DNA of 61,860 nt from CG2-30-36-16 sp964372115 (lineage in GTDB: Bacteria; Bacteroidota; Ignavibacteria; Ignavibacteriales; Ignavibacteriaceae), in assembly GCA_964372115.1 (NCBI GenBank), contig CAYJPN010000031.1:1-61860 (forward strand), in the 5' to 3' direction. A program made the position numbers and the translations under genes. The notes below the pieces were generated by a model. That model had not been told where the DNA came from. It made no database searches and saw nothing but the letters and a program-made list of their open reading frames with translations. Every line of letters starts with the position of its first letter. Within the stretch, counting starts at the first letter, position 1. Shown here piece by piece: positions 31,301 to 38,249 of this stretch.

Positions 31301-33401
31301 TTACATTTAAGGATTCTTCTATAAAATCATCAAAGGAGTGTACTGCCGCATAATTCATAAGATGTAAACGGGATGCATTAAGGGCTTCATCTCTTTTACG
31401 TTCAGTTATTTCGCGGTTACTTGCGCGCCTGCCGATCCACTTTCCATCCGAATTAAAAATACTCCGGCATATGTGTTCTATCCAGCGTACCCCGCCGCTT
31501 TTAGTGGTTATCCTAAATTCTTTTTGATGAACTGAATCATCTTTCTCAGAGAGTTGCTTGTGCTTTGTTAATTCATCGCTGTCATCCTTAAAAACAATAT
31601 CGTTGAAGAGATTGGGATTATCCATAAACTCCCCGGCGGAATAACCGGTTATCCGCTCGCAAGCCGGAGATACATAGATGAAGTTTCCTTTTGCATCCAT
31701 CCATGTTTCCCAATCATAAGTGTAGTCAGCTACCGCACGATATTTTTCTTCACTCTCACGGAGTGATTCTTCCGCTCGTTTGCGAGCGGTGATGTCTTGA
31801 CCAATTGCCAGAACACCAATAATACTTCCTTCAGTATCTCGCTCTGCAACAAAACGGATGAGATGGTTGTGGAGTCCGCCATCAGAATGCGGCATAACTA
31901 TTTCAAGATCACTCGACTCACCGTTTTCCAGAACCCGCCGGATATGCATTTCGTATTCAGTATCGACCTCCAGACCGCCGGCTCCAAACTCCAATGGAGT
32001 CTTACCAAACATTATTTCCGGTTTGACAGATAACGTCTGTATCATTTTTGTGTTACAGTATATTGCGCGGCACTGCCGGTCATAACGGACAATATTATCA
32101 GGAGAGTTTTCTGCCAGACTGCGGTACTCCCGTTCGCTATTTATTAATTGAAGTTCGGTTTGCTTGCGATCGTTTTCACTTTGTATAAATTCCAACGCGA
32201 AAGAAATGTCCTTTGCCATTTCATCTAAAAGAGTAATATCATCTTCCTGGAAAAAATCGTTTTCATCAGAATAAATATTAAAAGCGCCAATTGCTTTATC
32301 GAAAACTAATAGTGGAAAGGAGGCGGAAGATTTATATCCATACTTTATCGCTTTCTCCCGCCAGGGAAGCATACTCTCATCCTTATTAATATTGTTTGAA
32401 ATTTTGTGCTTACCGGTTTTAACCGCAATTCCCGTAGGTCCGTTACTGCGGATTTCATCAGTTAAATCGATATCAATGTTTTCAAGGTAGTCTCCTGATA
32501 TTCCATACGAAGCCGCAACATCAACTTTGTTTGTCTGGAAATTTACCATACCGATCCATGCCATCTGGAACTTTCCATTTTCAACCGCAATCCGGCATGC
32601 TTCATTTAATATTTTCCCTGAATCGTGAATTCGTACAATTGCTTGATTGATTTCACTTAGAACAGAGAGAATACGGTTAAGCTTAAGGATTTGCGCATCG
32701 GCGCTTTGGCGCACGGCAAGTTCCTCTTCTAATTGCAGGTTCAGGTGATGCAATTCAAGAGTTCGTTCTTCAACTCTATTTTCAAGTTCTTCATTAATTA
32801 TTTTGAGTTCTTCTTCTGCTTGTTTACGTAAATTATTCTCTTCGGTAAGCTGATCAAACGCGCTTTTAAGTTTTGTATGGCCAAGGATTTCGTTCTTTAA
32901 GATATGGGCAGCATAACTAAAGAAAGTGGGTAAATGGAAATGTAAATCTGCGGTGCCGGTATAAAGATCTTCTATTTTTAATACACCGATAAGATCATTT
33001 CCAACAAGAAGCGGAAAAGCCCAAGTGCTTGCCGTTGTAAATTCGGTACCCAGTAATTTGGTATTGGTAAAATCGCTTTGAATTTCGATCAACTCTTTCG
33101 TTTCAAAAACTTTTTTAACTATATCATCTTCAATTTGTTCTAACGCCTTTTTTTCTCCCAACACATCAGCATAGAAAATTTCGTCATCAATTAGGTAATA
33201 AATAATTAGATTTGATCCGCCGATGTTACCGAGAATAATCTGTAAGAGCTTCTGGATATTATTTTCCAATCCCGAAACGGTACTCATTTCATTCATTAAA
33301 TGAATAAATACTTGCAAATAAGATTTTTCTACCGCAAGTTTTTTTACTCGTTCATTTAAGTTATCGAGTTCATCTTTCGATATGAGTATTTCGTCGCTCA
33401 T
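25332..33401 (-). CDS. Giant soluble multi-PAS/GAF sensor without kinase domain (2,689 residues)
   Basis: No membrane segment is visible. By eye I place six GAF domains (about 27-172, 244-405, 677-832, 1096-1245, 1384-1548, 1681-1838). I place twelve PAS domains at about 424, 553, 845, 977, 1256, 1557, 1848, 1977, 2108, 2267, 2396 and 2525, most closing with a DITERKRAE-type signalling helix. A coiled coil joins the first two GAFs (173-238). There is no HisKA, HATPase, GGDEF, EAL or DNA-binding domain. The protein ends in a charged helix, RLMVGREEKMIELKKEIN, a tail I recognise from other kinase-less PAS proteins. GAF 3 and GAF 6 are near-duplicates. The gene starts 1 nt after the DUF1638 gene's stop, linking it to the corrinoid module, and ends 155 nt before the receptor-kinase operon. 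Confidence 0.93.
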   Translation of the reverse strand: MSDEILISKDELDNLNERVKKLAVEKSYLQVFIHLMNEMSTVSGLENNIQKLLQIILGNIGGSNLIIYYLIDDEIFYADVLGEKKALEQIEDDIVKKVFETKELIEIQSDFTNTKLLGTEFTTASTWAFPLLVGNDLIGVLKIEDLYTGTADLHFHLPTFFSYAAHILKNEILGHTKLKSAFDQLTEENNLRKQAEEELKIINEELENRVEERTLELHHLNLQLEEELAVRQSADAQILKLNRILSVLSEINQAIVRIHDSGKILNEACRIAVENGKFQMAWIGMVNFQTNKVDVAASYGISGDYLENIDIDLTDEIRSNGPTGIAVKTGKHKISNNINKDESMLPWREKAIKYGYKSSASFPLLVFDKAIGAFNIYSDENDFFQEDDITLLDEMAKDISFALEFIQSENDRKQTELQLINSEREYRSLAENSPDNIVRYDRQCRAIYCNTKMIQTLSVKPEIMFGKTPLEFGAGGLEVDTEYEMHIRRVLENGESSDLEIVMPHSDGGLHNHLIRFVAERDTEGSIIGVLAIGQDITARKRAEESLRESEEKYRAVADYTYDWETWMDAKGNFIYVSPACERITGYSAGEFMDNPNLFNDIVFKDDSDELTKHKQLSEKDDSVHQKEFRITTKSGGVRWIEHICRSIFNSDGKWIGRRASNREITERKRDEALNASRLHLMNYAAVHSFDDFIEESLNVIEKFTESKISFYVFVEDDQQSVILQDWSTRTKAEFCKAEGRGFHYNISDAGVWIDCVIKRKAVIHNDYSSLPHRKGLPEGHAELIRELVVPVFRGDKIKAVVAVGNKAQNYTESDVESATLLASLSWEIAERKRSELSLRESERRLTEAQRIANIGYWERDFISNKIILSDESCRIFGLTQENYHIKLDDWHKQLLQLLLPEDKERVEKAFMDAVQNDIPYNLDYRIVRHDGELRHVHSEADVRRDSSGLPLIMLGMMQDITDRKRAEESIRESEMKLRVMFESSRDAIGVSKKGVHVFANPAYLKLFGFEKLEELVGKSILDCIASSHHQEIIQNVKRRAAGEETPSFYETRGRRTDGSEFDFEINVSSYELNGEEYTLANIRDITDRKLLEKALFFVAERGWQSGEESFFDSLAQFLGENLNMDYVIIDKLDQNPVFAETIALYAKGTIVPNMRYALKGTPCENVMGRQLCFYPQEVQKLFPEDNLLVEMGVECYIGIPLWDSSGSPIGLIALMNTTPKPEDSPAIHVLQLVATRAAAEMERERSDRNLKAREREYRTLAENIPNNIIRYDLDCRAVYLNHMLETIKYSNSAIIGESPSAKQFDGVKGIEEYNEKLKWVIETGAEEEMEMIIPDLEGNIHIHEVHFVAERNTNGEISGALAIGHDITERKQTEEERKANLHYFKSMDRINRALQGMDSLEKMMSEVLATVLSIFDSDRVWLFYPCDPDASMFQVPMEITKPEYPGAGILNVDVPMPSDMADNLGQALKSDEPITFVEGSDRPINKVSSEQFSVKSMILISLHPKSGKPWAFGMHQCSYARIWTLEEEKLFREIGRRLEDSLTSFIAHNTLKESEEKFRRLTENARDIIYRMSIPDGKYEYVSPAVLSVFGYSPEECYNSPMIIKKSIHPDWHKYFEEQWTNLLKGEMPPFYEYQIIHKSGEVRWLNQRNILVQDVSGNPIAIEAIVTDVTERKRNDEINTTRLSLLQFAATHSLDELLEETLNQAEKLTGSFIGFYHFVEDDQKTLTLQNWSTRTKAEFCKTEGKGLHYAIDAAGVWAECVYKRKPVVHNDYASLPNRKGMPEGHAELIRELVVPVLRSEKIKAVLGVGNKTSDYNEKDIEVISILADLTWEIAERKRAEEAVLKREAQLNEAQHLAHIGSWELNLSKNTLNWSDEIYRIFEIDSEKFGATYDAFLDTIHPDDREAVNFAYTNSLKTKTPYSIDHRLIFSNGRIKFVHEQCETFYDGDKPLRSIGTVQDITERKRTEQALRDTELKLTRFIANLPAFFFTFQKSSEGVFYFPYASPGIKTLYGLDPEDVREDMEPMHILAHPEDRPHIEASIDKAFKTLEPFNIEYRVCRPDMSERWLECRSIMVLDIDGSPIWHGIILDVTERKQTEEALKKSEAHYYQLFEDSPISLWEEDYSEVKKFIDHLKESGITDFRSFFDNHPEEVIKCATNMKVNSFNYASLELYKAEDKVSLLNGLSNVITDELLIYVKECFIALASGELKFYGEATLKDFTGEIKNVVISQSIAKEYENNWNKVIVSLIDITERNHAEEALQKSENLLNTTQQLTKVGGWEFDVKSRKSFWTEELYRIHEVPNDSSIDHLKQSLACYESDDRQILQDAFQRACEHGEPYDLEFPFTTYAGKHLWIRTTAQPVYEEDKVVRLVGNLMDITERKQAETALRESEWRFREIFDNVLDSLYLLEVTDDWHFRNLEMNPAFEKSTGLSRSQLVGKIIEETVPKEVAEAVNAKYRRCVEAGQPIEEEVELELPTGRRYFHSILIPARDEAGKIHRIVGISRDITDKKRAEDMLRESEERYRLLHENAGVGIGYYTTDGIVISFNNLAASQVSGKPEDFNGKSIYEIYSKSEADFYMNRIKLSSASESNIIYEDYINLPSGDKWFLNIFSRICDSQKNVIGIQIISQDITERKRAEAELKEQMDEINRFNRLMVGREEKMIELKKEINNLFEKEGKPKKYDVTT

Positions 33402-33402
33402 A

Positions 33403-34017
33403 TTATATACCGCTTTCTTGTTTTAATGAAGAAATTAAAACAGACTCTAAATTAGTTAATTCAACATCCATCCACTTCAATGGCAGACCAACATGTTGTG
33501 CCATACATTCGGCTTCTTTTTCAAAATTGCCGGAACAAGGTGTTCTTATTGCCAGTACATATTTTCTATCTTCCCGGAAAATTTGCCGTACAATTTCTTG
33601 ATTCTCACCAAAGGTTTTTTTGCAGATAAACTGCCAGCGTAATGCCCAATCTTCTAAAAGGAAATACGCTCCTTTGGTTAATTCGCTTGTAAACAAGCCG
33701 TTTCCTAATAACATGTCAACACAGTTTTGTCCTTTAGTACGATGGGTATGAGCGTCAACTACAGTATTATCAATTAGCGGATGGCAGACACCGTAAAACA
33801 CAACCGAACTTTGATCCGAGTGCTTAGCAAGCTGCACAGTGAGTTGATCGTGTAACTTCTCGAAATCGATGTGCAATGAGGAATTAAGAAACGCGGTATC
33901 GAGACACCAGTTGTTTTTTTTTATCAAACAGTTGATCTCTTTTTTAAGAATTCCGCATCCGATAAGAACCGGTTTCTTAGTTACGTTATCTGTAGCTGCC
34001 ATATTCATACACTGCAT
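33403..34017 (-). CDS. DUF1638 family protein
   Basis: A protein of about 200 residues of the DUF1638 family, recognised from the start VLIGCGILKKEI, the central FYGVCHPLID and the C-terminal half with LKWMDVELTNLE. Several cysteines and histidines (GCG, GVCHP, TPCSG) could bind metal. DUF1638 genes are often found beside corrinoid proteins and URO-D-type methyltransferases in anaerobes, as here; their reaction is not known to me. Three in-frame ATGs (34017, 34008, 34002) all lie inside the upstream gene's last codons, so coupling is certain whichever is used. It is followed 1 nt later by the giant sensor gene. Confidence 0.8.
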   Translation of the reverse strand: MQCMNMAATDNVTKKPVLIGCGILKKEINCLIKKNNWCLDTAFLNSSLHIDFEKLHDQLTVQLAKHSDQSSVVFYGVCHPLIDNTVVDAHTHRTKGQNCVDMLLGNGLFTSELTKGAYFLLEDWALRWQFICKKTFGENQEIVRQIFREDRKYVLAIRTPCSGNFEKEAECMAQHVGLPLKWMDVELTNLESVLISSLKQESGI

Positions 34018-35017
34018 CCAACATTGTTCTGATATTTTCTTCCGGAATGGCTAAGGGCATTACTAAAGTTCCAAAGAAAAATTTGCCGCCTTGCATTCCG
34101 GCGTCAAGCATCCTTTTAACTTCGGTTTTTATTTCTGTTTTTGTCCAATCGATAAGTTTAATATCGTTAATTACGCCGGCGCAAAGCGCTCTCCCGGCTA
34201 TGATTTGTTTCCCTTCCGAGATGTCATCAAACGGGCTAAGGTAAAATGTTCCAAATCCGAATTCTTTAATTACACGATCGATAACCGGATTCATCCTGGC
34301 ACCGCCGCAATAATAAACCAAACTTTTCGGATCAATTGATTCAATATCTTTCCGAATCCAGGGGATCGAAAATTCCTCGAATAATTTATTCGGCACAAAA
34401 TCCAGCGAACCAAAAGGATTAGAGTATAAAAAGATATTCGCGCCTGCAGCTTTGTATGCGGCTAATTGCTTTTTGAAAAAATCGGAAGTTTTAAGAAGAA
34501 GTTCATCACGCAAATCCGCGGGTCCGGAGAGCAGCATATCAATCCATTTTTCCATTCCCATGAGCAGTGAAGGCATAGCCATTGAAGCTGTTAGATAACA
34601 GCAAATCGGATATTTTCCATCGGATTCTCTTTTTAATATTTGTAAACATTTTAATGTTTCTTTAAATTTCGGATGACTTAAAATATCATCCGGAATTTCG
34701 AGTTTGTGAATATCTTCCGGCTTCCTGATCACCATGTGTCCAACATTGGGCGGACCATAATCAGAATAAATAATATTTTTACATCCTAACAATTCAGCTT
34801 CTTTGCCAACGTAAAAGAGAGACCAGAGATTATCATAACCATATTTTTCACGCATTTTTAACTGCCCTTCGGCAACGTGCTCTCCTTTGGAATAATATTC
34901 CTTTAAAGAGAGTCCTAATTCTTTAGCGCCCTGATCCAGCAAGTTGCAAAACACCGGTATGCGGTCGGCTCTTTCACCATTTACCGCTGCTATAAGTCTT
35001 TCCATTCCGGTTATCAT
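33986..35017 (-). CDS. Uroporphyrinogen-decarboxylase-fold methyltransferase homologue (MtaA/MtbA type)
   Basis: A 343-residue TIM-barrel protein of the URO-D/MtaA superfamily (MERLIAAVNGERADRIPVF at the start). In MtaA/MtbA the barrel holds zinc through an HxC...C set and methylates a thiol from a methyl-corrinoid protein. Here the equivalent segment reads YYCGGARMNP (C237) with a later cysteine C279 in GRALCAGVI, so the usual histidine is a tyrosine and zinc binding is uncertain. The start is firm: GGAGG lies 7 nt before the ATG, which overlaps the corrinoid gene's stop as ATGA. Its partner is most likely the corrinoid protein upstream. Heme synthesis (HemE) is unlikely in this setting. Confidence 0.88.
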   Translation of the reverse strand: MITGMERLIAAVNGERADRIPVFCNLLDQGAKELGLSLKEYYSKGEHVAEGQLKMREKYGYDNLWSLFYVGKEAELLGCKNIIYSDYGPPNVGHMVIRKPEDIHKLEIPDDILSHPKFKETLKCLQILKRESDGKYPICCYLTASMAMPSLLMGMEKWIDMLLSGPADLRDELLLKTSDFFKKQLAAYKAAGANIFLYSNPFGSLDFVPNKLFEEFSIPWIRKDIESIDPKSLVYYCGGARMNPVIDRVIKEFGFGTFYLSPFDDISEGKQIIAGRALCAGVINDIKLIDWTKTEIKTEVKRMLDAGMQGGKFFFGTLVMPLAIPEENIRTMLDAVYEYGSYR

Positions 35018-35679
35018 GGTTGCACCTCCGAAATTAATTGTGCTATCACTTTTCCGGCTGCAATTCCGTTTTCAGCCCAGGCATCCGCTTTTACCGCTTT
35101 ATATAATTCATGGTCATACCTATATGGTGCGCCGCCAACAATTATTTTAATTTTTTGTTCGAGTTCTTTTTCCATTAGAATTTTACGTACCCCAAGGCAG
35201 GCGTTTTCACCTCGTGCTGTGTGCAGCATCATTGAAGAGATACCAATAACTTGGGCTTGATGATTGATAGCTTCAGTAACGAACTTCTCGGCAGATACAT
35301 TTAATCCAAGATCGACAGACTCGATCATCTGCGCTTTTAAACACCCGATGACAATTTTTTTACCTAACCCATGAAAATCTCCTTGTGAGGTTCCGATAAC
35401 CACCTTACCAATAATTTTCGAAGGTGTAGTAAACATGGAAAGCATTTCGTCCGTAACCTGAGCGGCTATTTGCGCCGTCATAAAATGTTGCGCGAGACTT
35501 GCTCCAAAATTCTGTCTAATTGAAGTGGTCATATATTCGATAGATGGAACAACTACATTAAAAACAATAGTTTCGGGAGTTACTCCTTTTTGTAGAGCTT
35601 CATAAACAACTTTTAGCGCGGCATTTTTATCCGTATCAAATATCGCCTGGTTGTACGCTTCTTTAACTTGGGCAATCAT
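35014..35679 (-). CDS. Corrinoid (B12-binding) protein of methyltransferase systems
   Basis: A 221-residue protein with the two-part MtbC/MttC layout. A helical cap (about 1-85) precedes a Rossmann-like cobalamin domain (about 92-215) carrying the base-off/His-on motif D101-F-H103-G-L-G106 and a C-terminal GGAPYR segment. Such proteins shuttle a methyl group between a substrate-specific methyltransferase and a URO-D-type partner. The next gene encodes a URO-D-type protein, translationally coupled by ATGA. No substrate methyltransferase (MttB, MtgB) and no corrinoid-reactivating RamA are visible in the window. AAGGA lies upstream of the ATG at 35679. A signalling use of the corrinoid, as in light or methyl sensors, is an alternative. 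Confidence 0.92.
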   Translation of the reverse strand: MIAQVKEAYNQAIFDTDKNAALKVVYEALQKGVTPETIVFNVVVPSIEYMTTSIRQNFGASLAQHFMTAQIAAQVTDEMLSMFTTPSKIIGKVVIGTSQGDFHGLGKKIVIGCLKAQMIESVDLGLNVSAEKFVTEAINHQAQVIGISSMMLHTARGENACLGVRKILMEKELEQKIKIIVGGAPYRYDHELYKAVKADAWAENGIAAGKVIAQLISEVQP

Positions 35680-35724
35680 ATCTGTCTTCCTTTGAAAAAA
35701 TCCGGAACATAGTTTAACATTTGC

Positions 35725-36333
35725 TTACAAATTAGTAATATAGTTTGTTCTGCGGCTGTTATTCCGGAAAATGTGAAGGACTTTACCATCGATTAATAGG
35801 ATGGCTTGTGAATTAAATATGTTTTTAATAATTGAAAAATTGCTAATAAATACTGTGTAAATTTCTTGGTGAAATGACTGATTCTCTTTGAGATAATTAC
35901 TGTAATTTACCCCTAAAAAAAAATCGGAAACATCTAATATTCCAGCGGGATTGAACAAGGTTTTTCTTATAAACGAAACAGCTATTTCACACTGGCGGGT
36001 GAAACCGTTATTATGATTATGCTCAGGTTTAAAAAATTCAGCACTTAACTGGTCCGCTTTTCGGTTTGCCATCCGAACCAATCTATCATCAAATATTTTT
36101 TTTACGTTTTGTAAATACGCCGGAGTAGATATTTGATCAGACGGATGTGTAATTGTCTTTTTGGTTGAATACTCAGAAAGAGGTAATTCTGATAGATAGA
36201 AATAAGTTAGGTTGAGGTTATAGTTTGTGTTAATGTTTTTAAAATAACAACAAATAAAGTTTATTGCCCCTATATCGTAGATGAATTTTAAAATGACAAA
36301 TTTTCTAAGATCAAAAAGATTCACATTACTCAT
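35725..36333 (-). CDS. Hypothetical protein at the head of the corrinoid operon
   Basis: A 202-codon frame that I do not recognise. The N-terminal third is rich in aromatic and hydrophobic residues but has no clean signal peptide. The middle (NVKKIFDDRLVRMANRKADQ) looks helical, and the end (IFNSQAILLIDGKVLHIFRN) could be a small beta-hairpin or truncated sensory domain. An AAGGA motif lies about 9-10 nt before the ATG. It ends 45 nt before the corrinoid protein gene and would be the first gene of that transcript. It could be a regulator or a decayed gene. Confidence 0.5.
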   Translation of the reverse strand: MSNVNLFDLRKFVILKFIYDIGAINFICCYFKNINTNYNLNLTYFYLSELPLSEYSTKKTITHPSDQISTPAYLQNVKKIFDDRLVRMANRKADQLSAEFFKPEHNHNNGFTRQCEIAVSFIRKTLFNPAGILDVSDFFLGVNYSNYLKENQSFHQEIYTVFISNFSIIKNIFNSQAILLIDGKVLHIFRNNSRRTNYITNL

Positions 36334-37064
36334 CTCTTTTATTCCTTACATAATTGTCTTATTTCAAGTTCAATTATTCGTTTTTAGTTCCCCTAAAACT
36401 CAATCTCATAAGTTTATTTTTTTCATCAATCCTTTCTCCATCACCTTGCTGCCGGTGATGTGATGAATGTTTCCTCCCGAGCAAAAAATTCACACAGTTT
36501 CAAAAACAGGGTTTGGACGACTAAGTCTATAAACTTATAAGCTATTTGTTTTAATCAATTCAAATTGACCTTAGATGCACTATCTTCGTTTTGTTTTACT
36601 TTTCAATATTACGAGCCGTTTTATTATCAACTGATCGACTAAAATTTTCATACGATAAAGTTGAATAGTACATTATTTAAATGTCAATGTTCTTATCACA
36701 AAATAGAGTCAATTTGTAAATTAAAGATAATAGAAAAATGAACAATATCAATAGACAGGCATAGTCCATTTGCCTGCAAAATAGACCGCACAATGGAGGA
36801 TCATTTACCTTACGCTGGTAAGCCACTGCTTAATGGATGGGATAAATTTTCTATAGTTCAATTCTTTTTTTTAACAACCATAAAATAAAAATGCCGGTTT
36901 GGCAGCATATACCTGTATTCCGTTATTCAATCAGTTTTCGTTATCAGTTAGCAATCGGAAGGACTGGTGCCGAAGGCTCAATGCCCGGGAGAAATGACTT
37001 TTGAGACAGCCCCTGCCTAAAATAATTTTATGGTATACTTTAACGATTGAAAAGTAATTTAAAG
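36334..37064. other. Long non-coding stretch with possible decayed repeat
   Basis: About 730 bases without a convincing gene. The left part should hold the promoter of the corrinoid operon, but I see no riboswitch. Around 36760-36850 the composition is less AT-rich and contains a small CCTTAC/GGTAAG hairpin. Around 36890-37020 a GC-richer segment (ACTGGTGCCGAAGG, then GAGACAGCCCC) differs from its surroundings and may be a remnant of an inserted or repeated element. No inverted terminal repeats or target duplication could be found. Confidence 0.35.
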
Positions 37065-37091
37065 TAAAAAAGGAGTTCGTAAGAACTCCTT
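37065..37091 (-). terminator. Terminator of the tRNA-Gln/tRNA-Glu transcript
   Basis: AAGGAGTTC (37070-37078) pairs perfectly with GAACTCCTT (37083-37091) around a 4-nt loop. On the minus strand it is followed by a run of Ts. It begins 5 nt after the 3' end of tRNA-Glu, so it ends the two-tRNA transcript. Confidence 0.85.
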
Positions 37092-37095
37092 GTTG

Positions 37096-37169
37096 TAGCG
37101 CGTACGGGATTTGAACCCGTGATCTCCGCCTTGAGAGGGCGGCGTCCTAAGCCACTAGACGAACGCGCC
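37096..37169 (-). tRNA. tRNA-Glu (anticodon CTC)
   Basis: Cloverleaf read on the minus strand: acceptor GGCGCGT with ACGCGCT (first pair G-U), D arm TCGTCTAGTGGCTTAGGAC, anticodon stem CCGCC/GGCGG with loop CTCTCAA, and T arm ACGGGTTCAAATCCCGT. The anticodon is CTC, decoding GAG. The D-arm sequence is characteristic of bacterial tRNA-Glu. The 3' CCA is not encoded. Confidence 0.93.
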
Positions 37170-37218
37170 TATATAAAACAAATGTACAATGAAATTTTCT
37201 TCATTATACATTCTTCAG

Positions 37219-37291
37219 TTGCCTCACCAGGGTTCGAACCTGGACTCTTCTGATCCAGAGTCAGACGTGTTGCCAATTACACCATGAGGCA
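37219..37291 (-). tRNA. tRNA-Gln (anticodon CTG)
   Basis: Cloverleaf on the minus strand: acceptor TGCCTCA/TGAGGCA, D arm GTGTAATTGGCAACAC, anticodon stem TCTGA/TCAGA with loop CTCTGGA, and T arm CCAGGTTCGAACCCTGG. Anticodon CTG decodes CAG. It lies 49 nt upstream of tRNA-Glu in the same direction, and the CCA end is not encoded. Confidence 0.93.
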
Positions 37292-37385
37292 GTAACCAAA
37301 AATAATCATACTGCTTGTAAATAACAAAAAGATTAGTTTAATTTTTGTTAACATTTTCAATTTTTTGTAAAAAAGAATAATAACA

Positions 37386-38249
37386 ATGATGAAAATAATA
37401 ATTACTCTGTTTTTTCTCTCTTTATATATTATTACTGTTCCGGCACAACAATATATGTTTCAATCGGAGATTGGTGAGTTTTCAAACGCCTCGTCGTTTT
37501 ATATTAACCCGGCAGGGTATATTTTCGTAACTGATTTTGGCACCGACGAAATCTATAAACTCGATACTCTTGGAACTCTATTAAAAGAAGCCGGAGGCTA
37601 TGGTTGGAATAGTGGTTCTTTTGATGACCCCACCGGAATTTATGCAACAACACTAAATATTTATGTGTGCGATAAAAACAACCACCGACTTCAAAGTTTT
37701 GATAGAGACTTAAATTTCGTATCAAAACTTTATACCCGTGAAAGCGATAATGAAGATGAAATTTTCGGTTATCCCCTAAGCTGCGCTGTTTCAAGGCAGG
37801 GGGATTTATTTATACTCGACTCTGAAAACAACCGGATAGTTGAATTTGATTTGTTCGGAAACTATATCCGTAATTTCGGCGGGTACGACGCCGGAAGTTT
37901 TCAACTATCAAATCCTATTACACTCTCGGCAGCCGAAAACGGTACTTTATTTGTACTCGATAAAAAAGATATTGTAGTGTTTGATAATTTCGGCAACGGT
38001 TTGGCATCCTTCCCCCATAAAGGGTTAATTGACGATATGAATATCGTCTTTAGTAATTTTACCGCATCAAACGACACCACGGTTTTCATAAGCACGATTT
38101 CAATAAACGATGGGATAAAACTTGAGGGTGTAAAATTGGCAGACTACCCCGCACTAAAAAATGTTGTGAGCGCTTTAGTGTTTGGTTATAAACTATACGT
38201 GCTTCTACCCGATCGTATTGTTGTTTTCGGGAAAACACCCCAAAACTGA
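37386..38249 (+). CDS. Exported NHL-repeat beta-propeller protein
   Basis: A 287-residue protein with a signal peptide (about 1-20, ending VPAQQ) and repeated NHL/SMP-30-like blades. Examples are FVTDFGTDEIYKLDTLGTLL, YVCDKNNHRLQSFDRDLNFV and FILDSENNRIVEFDLFGNYI. About five or six blades fit the length. These propellers usually serve as protein-interaction or ligand-binding platforms, and no catalytic residues are evident. Two adjacent ATGs are possible starts. It opens a four-gene plus-strand operon; its TGA overlaps the next ATG by one base. The function within that operon is unknown. Confidence 0.8.
   Translation: MMKIIITLFFLSLYIITVPAQQYMFQSEIGEFSNASSFYINPAGYIFVTDFGTDEIYKLDTLGTLLKEAGGYGWNSGSFDDPTGIYATTLNIYVCDKNNHRLQSFDRDLNFVSKLYTRESDNEDEIFGYPLSCAVSRQGDLFILDSENNRIVEFDLFGNYIRNFGGYDAGSFQLSNPITLSAAENGTLFVLDKKDIVVFDNFGNGLASFPHKGLIDDMNIVFSNFTASNDTTVFISTISINDGIKLEGVKLADYPALKNVVSALVFGYKLYVLLPDRIVVFGKTPQN

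Noticed and set aside
36820..36840. GCCACTG motif suggesting a cobalamin riboswitch ahead of the corrinoid operon
   Set aside because: It is on the plus strand while the operon is on the minus strand, and the other conserved riboswitch elements and B12 box order are missing.
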